From: Desulfobacterales bacterium | GTDB taxonomy: Bacteria; Desulfobacterota; Desulfobacteria; Desulfobacterales; JAFDCJ01 | Reading direction: 5' to 3' | Length of the DNA stretch: 14,292 bases | Assembly (NCBI GenBank): GCA_020345785.1 | Contig: CP070771.1 | Span: 501,343-515,634 of the forward strand | Part shown: positions 6,740-14,204 of the stretch, piece after piece | How the letters are laid out: the number at the start of each line of letters is the position of its first letter | Numbering within the stretch: the first letter of the stretch is position 1 | Notes under the pieces: generated by a model | Told to the model about the DNA's origin: nothing | The model's database searches: none | Seen by the model: the letters and a program-made list of their open reading frames with translations, nothing else | Program-made: the position numbers and the translations under genes

Positions 6740-8053
6740 ATGAAGAAGAAGCAGCGTGTGGTAGTCTCCGGGATGGGGGTGGTGACGCCCATCGGCATCG
6801 GATTGGAAAATTATTGGGATGCCAGCCTTGCCGGTAAATCCGGCGTAGGAATAATTACATCTTTCGATGCCTCCACCTGTCCGACGAAGTTTGCCGCCGA
6901 GATCAAGTCGGAAGCTTGTGAACTGCAGACTTATGCGCCCCACAATGATAAATTGCACTTGATGCCCAAAGGCGTGCAGTTCGGCTTGGCTGCCGTCGGG
7001 ATGGCCATGATGGATGCGGGTTTTACGAAAAAAATTCCAAATCCCAATCGGACAGGGCTGGTGTTGGGCGTCACAGAGGATTTGGACGACTATACCGACA
7101 AGTTGAGCCGGCTTGTATACCTTACCTGCGAAAGCATCGGTGCGCAAAAGCAGGTCAACACCCGAAGATATCTTGAGTACTTCCAAAGTTCGCAGGATTT
7201 TCAAACCAAGCTCCTAAGCTGCATGCCGAATTATGTTATTGCCGAAATCGCATCGGCCTATGACATATGTGGACCGTGCTTTGCTGTCAATACCGCCTGT
7301 TCATCCGGTTCCCAGGCCATTGGTGATGCCTTTCGCGCCATCCAGTTCGACGAGGCTGATGTAATGATTTGTGGTGGTACGCAGTCCTTTGGCGGCCCCG
7401 CGCTGTTGATGACCTTCAGTATGTTGAATACGCTTTCAACCCGCAATGAGGCGCCGGAAACAGCCAGCCGTCCATTTGATGCCAGGCGCGACGGTTTTGT
7501 GCTGGGCGAAGGCGCTGGAATTTTGATTTTAGAAAGCCTGGAACATGCTTTAAATCGCGGAGCGGAAATCCATGGGGAAGTTATCGGTTTCGGCGCTGCA
7601 TGTGATGCATACCGGGTGACCGATGAACATCCGGACGGCAGGGGCGCCGTTCAGAGTATGAAAAACGCCCTGCGCGATGCCGGCCTGCAGCCTGCCAACG
7701 TGGACTACATCAATGCTCATGGCACTTCCACCCCCATGAACGATCGTATAGAGACGCAAGCGATCAAGCAAACTTTTGGGGAGCGGGCGTACCGGATTCC
7801 CGTCAGCTCATCGAAATCAATGCTCGGCCATTTAATTGCCGCGGGGGGCGCCGTCGAATTGATCACATGCCTGCTGGCGATCCGCGATCGCATCGTTCCG
7901 CCGACCATAAACCATCACCACCCCGATCCGGATTGTGACCTGGATTATGTCCCCAATCAAAGCCGCGAAGCCAGGGTTGATATCGCGCTGTCGAACTCCT
8001 TCGGCTTCGGCGGCCAATGCAACAGCATAATTGTCGGCCGGTTTGATGGTTAG
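6740..8053 (+). CDS. FabF-type 3-oxoacyl-ACP synthase (KAS), active site complete
   Basis: 437 residues with the full thiolase-fold ketosynthase set: RVVVSGMGVVTPIG at the start, nucleophile Cys187 in NTACSSG, His327 in INAHGTST, Lys359/His364 in SSSKSMLGHL, and the gating loop NSFGFGG (419-425). It should catalyse decarboxylative Claisen condensation of acyl groups with malonyl-ACP. An insertion-like stretch around 112-160 is richer in charged residues than typical FabF. TAGGG lies 6 bases upstream of the ATG. It follows the FabZ-like gene and precedes an enoate reductase. It is clearly paralogous to the minus-strand ketosynthase at the right of the window (shared PPTIN..., DPDCDLDYVPN endings) but keeps the canonical residues. 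Confidence 0.93.
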   Translation: MKKKQRVVVSGMGVVTPIGIGLENYWDASLAGKSGVGIITSFDASTCPTKFAAEIKSEACELQTYAPHNDKLHLMPKGVQFGLAAVGMAMMDAGFTKKIPNPNRTGLVLGVTEDLDDYTDKLSRLVYLTCESIGAQKQVNTRRYLEYFQSSQDFQTKLLSCMPNYVIAEIASAYDICGPCFAVNTACSSGSQAIGDAFRAIQFDEADVMICGGTQSFGGPALLMTFSMLNTLSTRNEAPETASRPFDARRDGFVLGEGAGILILESLEHALNRGAEIHGEVIGFGAACDAYRVTDEHPDGRGAVQSMKNALRDAGLQPANVDYINAHGTSTPMNDRIETQAIKQTFGERAYRIPVSSSKSMLGHLIAAGGAVELITCLLAIRDRIVPPTINHHHPDPDCDLDYVPNQSREARVDIALSNSFGFGGQCNSIIVGRFDG

Positions 8054-8269
8054 ACCCTACAGTTAAATCCGGGAAAATCCGGCAGGAGATTGCCCATCGC
8101 CGGCTTCAGGCCGTAAAGGTCTGTATAAGGTTTCAGGTTCAGGTGTCAGCCCAGCCGCTGGCCGCCGAAGATTAGTCGCCTGAGGTTTCAGCCCAGCCGC
8201 GCGCCAAAACAAGAGTCGGTCTGATATAAAAAGAATTTATTAGGAAACCTGGAGCTGGGTCTGAAGAGT

Positions 8270-8294
8270 GTAGGAGCGGTTTGTAACCGCGATG
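8270..8294. repeat. REP-like extragenic palindrome
   Basis: GTAGGAGCGG followed by CCGCGATGA around the hairpin GCGGTT-TGT-AACCGC (8276-8281 with 8285-8290). The GTAGGAGCGG...CCGCGATG arrangement is the pattern of repetitive extragenic palindromes known from several proteobacteria. Only one copy is in the window, so the call rests on resemblance. Confidence 0.5.
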
Positions 8295-8346
8295 AACTTG
8301 GTCGAGCCAATATCCATATCAAATGATATTATTTCAGAATGTTAGC

Positions 8347-8383
8347 TCATTTCAGTCATTTTAAATTTTAGTTCATTTATTAC
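8347..8383. repeat. AT-rich word repeat, inverted relative to 5200-5237
   Basis: TCATTTCAGTCAT (8347-8359) is the exact reverse complement of 5200-5212. The following TTTTAAATTTTAGTTCATTTA echoes, in reverse complement, the TAAAAT words there. It abuts the start of the next gene and seems to replace a normal ribosome binding site. Confidence 0.55.
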
Positions 8384-8387
8384 AAGT

Positions 8388-10307
8388 ATGAAATCTTTGG
8401 AACTGCTGTTCACGCCGATCAAAATCAACACCATGGAAGTCGGCAATCGCATCATTCTGGCGCCGATGGGAACCAGCCTGGCGGATCGCAGCGGGGCCAT
8501 TACCGATGAATTTATCTCTTACTACCGGGAGCGGGCGGCGGGCGGTGCCGGCTACGTCACCGTCGGAAACGCCTGTATTCATCCCTCCGGCAGGGCCACA
8601 GAAAGAATGGTGCGCATCGATGATGACATCCATATGGCCGGTTTTGCAGAACTGGCCGGAGCGATACACGCCGTGGGCGGCAAAATCGTTGTACAACTCA
8701 ATCATGCCGGCCGGCAGACCTCTTCTTCCGTCACCGGCCAAAAACCGGTGGCCCCTTCGGCCATTGCCTGTAAAATCATGCGAGAAATACCCCGGGCGCT
8801 GTCCCGGGAGGAAATTTGGAATCTCATAGACGCGTTCGCAGCGGCTGCTGTTAGAATTAAGCGGGCCGGATGTGACGGGGTCGAGTTCCATATGGCCCAC
8901 GGGTATCTGATTTGTCAGTTTCTGTCACCCTATACCAATCACCGGGAAGATGAGTTCGGCGGCGATACGGAGCGTCGGACGCACTTTGCCCGAGAAATCG
9001 TCGCGCGGACCCGCCAAAAAGTGGGGCCGGGATTTCCCTTAATCTGCCGCATCAGCGCCGACGAAATGGTTGACGGCGGTTTGCGGATCGAAGAAGCGCA
9101 GGTCATCGCAAGCCATCTGGTGGAGGCCGGTGCGGATGCCATTCATGTATCGGCCTGCAATTATGAATCCTATGCCTACAACATGCCCTGTTACTACCAG
9201 AGAGAAGGCTGCTTTATTCCCCTGGCGGCCGGGATAAAATCCGTGATCGACGTTCCGGTCATTGCTGTCGGCCGAATTATGACACCGTTCATGGCCGAGG
9301 ACATCCTGCAAGAGGGCAGGGCGGATCTGATTGCCATGGGCCGAGCGCTGGTTGCCGATCCGCATCTTGTGCAAAAAGCCCGTCAAGGTAATATGGCCGG
9401 GATCCGGCCGTGTCTTGCCTGCAATCAGTGTGTGGAGAGCATATCCCGCGATCGGCTGCAATGCACCGTCAATCCCGACATCGGATCGGAAGCTGGGCGG
9501 TCGCGCCAAAACACCGCGAGGGCTCAAAAGGTGCTGGTCATCGGCGCCGGACCCGGCGGCATGGAGGCCGCCAGAGTTGCCGCCCAAAGGGGCCATGCGG
9601 TGACCCTCTATGAAGCCGGCGTCCGGCTCGGCGGACAGCTTTTCAGCGCTGCCCTGCCGCCGATGAAAGGCGGCTTCCGGCAGCTCATCGACTATTACAT
9701 CAAGGAGATTTCGGGACTTGGTGTCAAGATTGTGTTGAACACCGTCTGCACAGCCGACATTGTCAAAGCGCAGAATCCCGATGCCGTCATCATCGCCACT
9801 GGTTCCCATTGCTGTGCCTTCAATGTCGACCCGGCATGCAGCAACGTCATGAACTACGCCCGGGCCTTGAACGACATCGGACACGTCGGTCATAACGTCA
9901 TCATCGTGGGCGGCGGTCCTCGCGGGGCGGAACTGGCGGACTACCTCGCGGGTGAAAAAAAGCGGGTGACCATTGTGGAAAAAAGAAGAATAGTCGGCTT
10001 CGGACTTCCGACCGGCATCCGTTTTCATCTCGAAAACCGACTCAAAGCGGCTGCTGTCAGAATGCTGACCAGAACGGTCGTTCAGGATGTGACTGAAAAG
10101 CGTATTACAGTGAAATCAAAAGGCTCCGTAACGGAACTCACCGGATTTGACACGGTCATCATGGCTGTTGGAGATACATCCAACAACGACCTGGCGGGGG
10201 AATTGCGAAACTTCAATCGGCCGGTATATGTGATCGGCGATGCAAAAGAGCCTCGGGGAATTAAGGCGGCCATTGCGGAAGGCGCTGCTGCCGCAAGGGG
10301 AATCTAG
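8388..10307 (+). CDS. Enoate reductase / 2,4-dienoyl-CoA reductase-like FMN, 4Fe-4S, FAD oxidoreductase
   Basis: 639 residues, the usual length of the FadH/BaiCD/Old Yellow Enzyme fusion family. The N-terminal TIM barrel (1-340) begins LLFTPIKINTMEVGNRI and holds APMGTS, QLNHAGRQ (FMN/substrate), HMAHGYL with Tyr173, FLSPYTNHREDEFGG and VIAVGRI. A 4Fe-4S cluster is predicted from Cys342, Cys345, Cys348 and Cys359. Then come an FAD-type Rossmann motif VLVIGAGPGGMEAA (382-395) and a second nucleotide motif VIIVGGGPRGAELA (504-517). It should pass electrons from NAD(P)H through FAD and the cluster to FMN and reduce an activated C=C bond. Beside FabZ and KAS genes it could be the enoyl-reducing step. 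No clear Shine-Dalgarno precedes the ATG, but the family's N-terminus fits this start. Confidence 0.92.
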   Translation: MKSLELLFTPIKINTMEVGNRIILAPMGTSLADRSGAITDEFISYYRERAAGGAGYVTVGNACIHPSGRATERMVRIDDDIHMAGFAELAGAIHAVGGKIVVQLNHAGRQTSSSVTGQKPVAPSAIACKIMREIPRALSREEIWNLIDAFAAAAVRIKRAGCDGVEFHMAHGYLICQFLSPYTNHREDEFGGDTERRTHFAREIVARTRQKVGPGFPLICRISADEMVDGGLRIEEAQVIASHLVEAGADAIHVSACNYESYAYNMPCYYQREGCFIPLAAGIKSVIDVPVIAVGRIMTPFMAEDILQEGRADLIAMGRALVADPHLVQKARQGNMAGIRPCLACNQCVESISRDRLQCTVNPDIGSEAGRSRQNTARAQKVLVIGAGPGGMEAARVAAQRGHAVTLYEAGVRLGGQLFSAALPPMKGGFRQLIDYYIKEISGLGVKIVLNTVCTADIVKAQNPDAVIIATGSHCCAFNVDPACSNVMNYARALNDIGHVGHNVIIVGGGPRGAELADYLAGEKKRVTIVEKRRIVGFGLPTGIRFHLENRLKAAAVRMLTRTVVQDVTEKRITVKSKGSVTELTGFDTVIMAVGDTSNNDLAGELRNFNRPVYVIGDAKEPRGIKAAIAEGAAAARGI

Positions 10308-10685
10308 TTTGATCCAAACCCCCCGCTTCTATCAGTGGTGCCAAAAAAGTTATACCGATCCGGGGAGCAATAAACAGCCTTTAAAAATGCGAAATACGAA
10401 GCACGAAATTCGAAACAAATACAAAATCACAATATTCAAATGATCAAAACAAATAAAAATAGAACTCAGCGGGTGATGAACCGTGTTAAAGCGCCAAATG
10501 GGTAGTGGCGGGGTCTATCTCCGCCTGAACGGGGGATCACACCATTTTTCAAAGATGAACCAGCAGAACGCCTGGCGAAGACAATCTCCAGTTCGCTTTT
10601 TTTACAATGTATTTCTATGACGCAACCCCAGCATCGGATGTCAATCGTTTCCGGAACAATCAATAATCACCTGGTGTGCAGGTTC
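10308..10685. other. Convergent intergenic region without a recognisable gene
   Basis: Between two converging transcription units. It contains the 7-base-phased tract listed separately and a 7-bp hairpin at 10507-10525 (GGCGGGG-TCTAT-CTCCGCC, one wobble) without a T-run on either side. I see no standard bidirectional terminator. Short open frames here have no recognisable family features. Confidence 0.6.
10385..10461. repeat. AT-rich heptanucleotide-phased tract
   Basis: It reads as successive 7-base units AAATGCG, AAATACG, AAGCACG, AAATTCG, AAACAAA, TACAAAA, TCACAAT, ATTCAAA, TGATCAA, AACAAAT, AAAAATA. The first four share AA.N.CG columns, then the units decay while keeping an A-rich phase. 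This is a second, unrelated-sequence example of the same 7-base periodicity as at 6016-6156. Confidence 0.7.
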
Positions 10686-11426
10686 CTATGCCAAGCCGCC
10701 GTCGATGCGGATGACCTGGCCGGTGATGTAGCCGGCCTCGTCGGATGCCAGAAAGGCGACCAGTGCGGCTACTTCCTCGGCGCGGCCGAATCGACCCATT
10801 GCGATATATTTTTCAACCTGTTCTCCGATTTTGTCCCGGATGGTTCTGCTCATATCCGTCTGGATCAGGCCCGGTGCCACGGCATTGACCGTGATTCCCT
10901 TTGAACCCAGCTCAAAAGCCATCGCGCGGGTAAAGGCGTTGACGGCTCCCTTTGACGCTGCGTAATTGCTGTGTCCTTTGCCGGCCCTTTCACCGGCAAT
11001 GGATGAAATGTTGATGATCCGGCCGCTCCTTTGCAGCATCATGGTTTTGGTGACGGCCCGGGTGCAGTTGAACACTCCGCCGAAATTGGTGTTCATGACC
11101 GACTGCAGGTCGCGGTCATCCATGGTCAGCAGCAGGGAATCTTTCGCAATCCCTGCGTTGTTGACCAGGATATCGATGCGATCGAATTGCTCCAGGACGG
11201 CCGCCACCATTTGATCCACTTCATCCGAATTGCCGACATCCGCTTTGATGATGAGCGACGTGCCACCGCTTGCCTCGATCATACGCCCGGTTTCTGCGGC
11301 GGCGTTCTCGGCGCACCGGTAATTGATGATCACCGTTGCGCCGTCTTGCGCCAGTCTCTGGCAGATCGCCCTGCCGATCCCGCGGGATCCGCCGGTGACG
11401 AGGGCAATTTTATCTTTGAGCATCAT
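10686..11426 (-). CDS. FabG-type 3-oxoacyl-ACP reductase (short-chain dehydrogenase)
   Basis: 246 residues from the first of two adjacent ATGs (11426-11424), which has GAGGG 8 bases upstream. The longer open frame to 11504 would run into the preceding ketosynthase gene and adds residues unlike the family, so it was not used. Features are classical: TGGSRGIGRA (11-20) for NADP(H), NNAG (89-92), Asn114, Ser142, Tyr155 and Lys159 (SNYAASKGA), and the ending GYITGQVIRIDGG. It reduces 3-oxoacyl-ACP to (3R)-hydroxyacyl-ACP. It follows the second ketosynthase by 31 bases on the same strand and is almost certainly co-transcribed with it. Confidence 0.93.
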   Translation of the reverse strand: MMLKDKIALVTGGSRGIGRAICQRLAQDGATVIINYRCAENAAAETGRMIEASGGTSLIIKADVGNSDEVDQMVAAVLEQFDRIDILVNNAGIAKDSLLLTMDDRDLQSVMNTNFGGVFNCTRAVTKTMMLQRSGRIINISSIAGERAGKGHSNYAASKGAVNAFTRAMAFELGSKGITVNAVAPGLIQTDMSRTIRDKIGEQVEKYIAMGRFGRAEEVAALVAFLASDEAGYITGQVIRIDGGLA

Positions 11427-11457
11427 TTTATCTTCCCTCTTGAAGCTGCTTGAATCA

Positions 11458-12786
11458 TCAAATAGAGTTTCTTGCAACGGTATCCGGATCGCGGTATTTT
11501 TCAACGATCAGGCTGGCGCTTTGTCCAAACCAGCCCATGGAATTGGATAAAACGATATTGAGTTCACGTTCCCTGGCGTGATTCGGCACATAGTCCAGAT
11601 CGCACTCCGGGTCCGGGTATTCGTAGTTGATGGTCGGAGGGATGATATTGTCGCGCAGCGCCAGCAGGGATGCGATCAGCTCCACCGCGCCGGAGGCCGG
11701 AAGCAGGTGCCCTGTCATTGATTTCGTCGAACTGATGGGAATCCGGTAGGCGTGGTCGCCAAAAGTCCTTTTGATTGCCGTCGTTTCCAGGCGGTCGCCC
11801 ATGATGGTCGAGTCCCCGTTGGCGTTGATATAATCCACCTGCGAGGCATCGATGCCGGCATCTTCCAGGGCTTTTTGCATCGCAAATCCGGTGGTCGAAA
11901 TTGTTTTCGGTGCGTCCGTCGTCCGGCAACCGTAGGAAAGTCCATAGCCTTTCAGCCGGCCGTAAATTTTAGCACCGCGCTGACGGGCGGTTTTTAGATT
12001 TTCCAAAACAACGACACCGGCGCCTTCTCCCGGTACAAATCCGCGACGCCGGACGTCAAAAGGGCGGCAGACCGCCCTCGTCGATACCAACTCGCCGGAA
12101 GCTACTGGAAAAAGCAGGAAGAAGTCGATCAAGCACTGGCGGAAGATGCTGCCTTCAGCACCGCCGGCAAGCATGACGTCGGCCTCCCCCCGCTGAATTG
12201 CCCGGTATGCGCTTCCGATGGCTTGCGCAGCGGCGGTGCAGGTATCGATAAACGTATTGACGGAACCCCGGGCGTCATGGGCAATAGCGATTTGGCAGGC
12301 AATCAGGTTGGTAATATTTTTGAGGTTGTCGATGGGATTGACATGTTCGGCAAAATAGATACCATACTTGGCTGGATCCATTGTACCGGGCGTATTTGCG
12401 GATTCGGCTGCAAAAATAACATCCAGATTGTCTTTGACCGACGGTTGACCGAAAAGGGTGCCAAGATAGACCCCCATGCGATTCGGATCAATGGCATGGC
12501 GGGAAAGCCGGGCGTCGTCGACGGCCATCTTGGCTGCCGCCATGGCAAATTGGGAATGGCGGGTTAAGAGCTTTAATTGTTTGTTGCGCGTGAGATAGCG
12601 TATGGGCTCAAATTCGGCCGGATCCACCTCAGCCGCATACTTGATGGGTTCCAAGACAGGATCGTAGGGCGTGACGGGTTTTATGCCGGATACGCCGGCC
12701 CTAAGATTGCGCCAAAACGGTGCCACCCCCACACCGATAGGAGTGACCACCCCGAGACCGGTGACCACCACACTTGTCTCTTCCAA
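11458..12786 (-). CDS. FabF-like ketosynthase with Cys-Asn-His active site and altered gate loop
   Basis: 442 residues with the KAS fold: SVVVTGLGVVTPIGVG at the start, nucleophile Cys183 in FIDTCTAAAQAIGSA, Lys355/His360 in SSTKSMTGHL. Where FabF has His in NAHGTST, this protein has Asn323 (INANGDST). The usual NSFGFGG gate reads NSMGWFGQS (415-422). Intact FabF-type enzymes use both histidines; FabH uses Cys-His-Asn, but with Asn at the other position. It may therefore be a specialised condensing enzyme, a decarboxylase-impaired partner, or a chain-length-factor-like subunit. The start codon is TTG (12786-12784) behind a strong GAGGGGGG, 6 bases away. It lies downstream of the six-hairpin gene and 31 bases before fabG. 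The two ketosynthases share the region around PPTIN and CDLDYVPN. Confidence 0.9.
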   Translation of the reverse strand: MEETSVVVTGLGVVTPIGVGVAPFWRNLRAGVSGIKPVTPYDPVLEPIKYAAEVDPAEFEPIRYLTRNKQLKLLTRHSQFAMAAAKMAVDDARLSRHAIDPNRMGVYLGTLFGQPSVKDNLDVIFAAESANTPGTMDPAKYGIYFAEHVNPIDNLKNITNLIACQIAIAHDARGSVNTFIDTCTAAAQAIGSAYRAIQRGEADVMLAGGAEGSIFRQCLIDFFLLFPVASGELVSTRAVCRPFDVRRRGFVPGEGAGVVVLENLKTARQRGAKIYGRLKGYGLSYGCRTTDAPKTISTTGFAMQKALEDAGIDASQVDYINANGDSTIMGDRLETTAIKRTFGDHAYRIPISSTKSMTGHLLPASGAVELIASLLALRDNIIPPTINYEYPDPECDLDYVPNHARERELNIVLSNSMGWFGQSASLIVEKYRDPDTVARNSI

Positions 12787-12915
12787 GGTTGACCCCCCTC
12801 TAATTTTATTGTCTTTTAGAACCCTAAGCCGGATGAACCGGAACCGATCCGCCTCGGCGGACTCGCAAAGTCACTCAGAATACAAATTTAGCTCAATAAT
12901 TTATAGCGGCTTTGC
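12787..12915 (-). other. Short gap with a compact palindrome before the second ketosynthase
   Basis: The 129-base gap carries TCCGCC-TC-GGCGGA (12848-12861), a 6-bp hairpin with a two-base loop, next to CCGG-ATGAA-CCGG (about 12831-12843). On the minus strand it lies after the six-hairpin gene and before the TTG start of the ketosynthase, so it could attenuate or process the transcript. No T-run follows directly. It may also be a dispersed extragenic palindrome. Confidence 0.45.
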
Positions 12916-14085
12916 CTACAATTTCAAATAGCCGTCCGGGGCTAGGCTGGTGGCCAGCATCACGCTGTTAATATCCTGATGTTCTGTCCAGCTTGCAGCT
13001 GTCCTATTTTGGGGATCAAGCCAAAATTTCTCGATTGCCTCACCCAAACAGGCAAAGCGCCGCAGGTGTCTGATCTGCGAATAAATGGAGTGTTTATTAT
13101 CGAACATATTCGGCTCTTCCCCGATCAATCCTTCGATTCTTTCGACCGCGTGGAGTCCGATGGACAGTCCTAATTCCCGAAATGCCAGTCGGCGGCCGGC
13201 CGGGAATTCTAAAAAAGGACTTAACATGAAGGCGTCCAAACCTGCCAGCGAGGATGCCAGCAAATCCTTTAATAAGACGTCCTCATTAAATCGACCCTGG
13301 TCCATTAATTGAACAATTGTATATGCATGGCACAGGAGACCGCCGAGCCCGAGGGGATCATCCGTAGCCCAATTTTTTCCTTGGCAGAGCGAAGCCATAT
13401 CGGCGATTTCTGAATCGAGCTCCGGCCTGGATGCATTAAAAAGCGCAACTGCCGTTGCCTGAATCTGGGTGTATGTGATTAAACCATCGAGTGGATCGTG
13501 ATGTCCCATGGAGGATACCAAAGGATAGGAAAGATCAATACTCATCTTCCAGTACACGCGTTTCGATCCGAAATCCAGAGCACGGACAAAGCCGGCATGG
13601 GCGGCTTTTGCAAGCTCTATGGCCCAGAGGTTGAAGCTTGCGTCACCGGTAGACCTGCTAACCCGGTTGAGAGCATGCATCCACTTGGTCAAGTAATGAT
13701 AGTATTGCCCATCCCGATCCCACTCCAGTTGATTGTCGTATGGATCATCAGGCTTGCGTTCGTTCTGCTGCTTGCCGATTCGCAATCCACCGGCTGTGGG
13801 ATGTCTTTTACCTTCTTCCTCGCTGAGACCGCTGATCCAGCCGGCTCGGGGATCGTCTTCACGATGCCGTCCAAGTATATAGTGAACCTGATCTACCAGG
13901 TGAAAGGCCAAATTCCGCCAGCTTTCGTCCCCTGTCCGGTCGTAAAGTTCAAGAAAGTTACAAACGGCAAAGGCATCCGTCCAAAGATACCGCCGTGGGG
14001 GGTTTTCTGCTGTTGCAAGCCCGGTAGCATCGGAAAATTCGGCCATGATCCCCTTAACAATAGAAATGTTTGTCTGCGGTTCCAT
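12916..14085 (-). CDS. Six-hairpin (alpha/alpha-barrel) glycosidase-like protein of unknown function
   Basis: 389 residues, no signal peptide or membrane segment, so cytoplasmic. It is predicted to be almost all helical, with repeated helix pairs carrying aromatic/His/Asp-rich loops: RRYLWTDAFAVCNFLELYDR (31-50), GRHREDDPRAGWISGLSEEE (72-91), HPTAGGLRIGK (95-105), LEWDRDGQYYHYLTKWMHAL (120-139), KMSIDLSYPLVSSMGHHDPLDG (180-201), WATDDPLGLGGLLCHAY (239-255) and FRELGLSIGLHAVER (302-316). The fold resembles six-hairpin glycosidases/terpenoid cyclases, but I cannot name the family or catalytic residues. The start at 14085 is forced by an in-frame TGA nine bases upstream; AAGGA lies nearby. It leads the minus-strand unit with the variant ketosynthase and FabG, so it may act on the same product, for example by trimming or adding a sugar (speculative). 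Confidence 0.75.
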   Translation of the reverse strand: MEPQTNISIVKGIMAEFSDATGLATAENPPRRYLWTDAFAVCNFLELYDRTGDESWRNLAFHLVDQVHYILGRHREDDPRAGWISGLSEEEGKRHPTAGGLRIGKQQNERKPDDPYDNQLEWDRDGQYYHYLTKWMHALNRVSRSTGDASFNLWAIELAKAAHAGFVRALDFGSKRVYWKMSIDLSYPLVSSMGHHDPLDGLITYTQIQATAVALFNASRPELDSEIADMASLCQGKNWATDDPLGLGGLLCHAYTIVQLMDQGRFNEDVLLKDLLASSLAGLDAFMLSPFLEFPAGRRLAFRELGLSIGLHAVERIEGLIGEEPNMFDNKHSIYSQIRHLRRFACLGEAIEKFWLDPQNRTAASWTEHQDINSVMLATSLAPDGYLKL

Positions 14086-14204
14086 CTTAAATCAAATCCT
14101 TTTTCAAGCAGAGCTTTCTGAAGTTCGAAACGGTGCTTTGACGGCGCATTTGTCTGGTTGTCATTCATTATCCTATTCACCTATTTGAGCTACTGCCCTA
14201 TTCG

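Larger units (their letters stand above)
8054..8387. other. Gene-free gap holding several short repeats
   Basis: No coding region is visible in these 334 bases. The gap contains an 18-base direct repeat with one mismatch (AGGTGTCAGCCCAGCCGC at 8141-8158; AGGTTTCAGCCCAGCCGC at 8183-8200), preceded by a TTTCAGG-TTCAGG-TGTCAG run. It also contains a REP-like hairpin at 8270-8294 and an AT-rich word repeat at 8347-8383. No clear terminator follows the ketosynthase stop. Confidence 0.6.

Noticed and set aside
9039..10028. Long minus-strand open frame of 329 codons opposite the enoate reductase
   Set aside because: It lies entirely antisense to a gene with full cofactor motifs and its translation shows no family features; it is a by-product of GC-rich codon use.
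10466..10663. Minus-strand frame of 65 codons in the convergent gap
   Set aside because: No family similarity recognised, no clear ribosome binding site, and not part of either operon.
11427..11504. N-terminal extension of FabG by 26 residues
   Set aside because: It would overlap the end of the ketosynthase gene and does not resemble FabG. The ATG at 11426 has a good GAGGG and the canonical MLKDKIALVTGG start.
14087..14180. Small minus-strand frame beginning MNDNQTNAPSK upstream of the six-hairpin gene, with a plausible AGGATA before it
   Set aside because: It overlaps the next gene by nearly 200 bases in another frame, and after about 30 residues it only reads that gene out of frame. The six-hairpin protein seems complete without it. 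A short leader peptide cannot be excluded.
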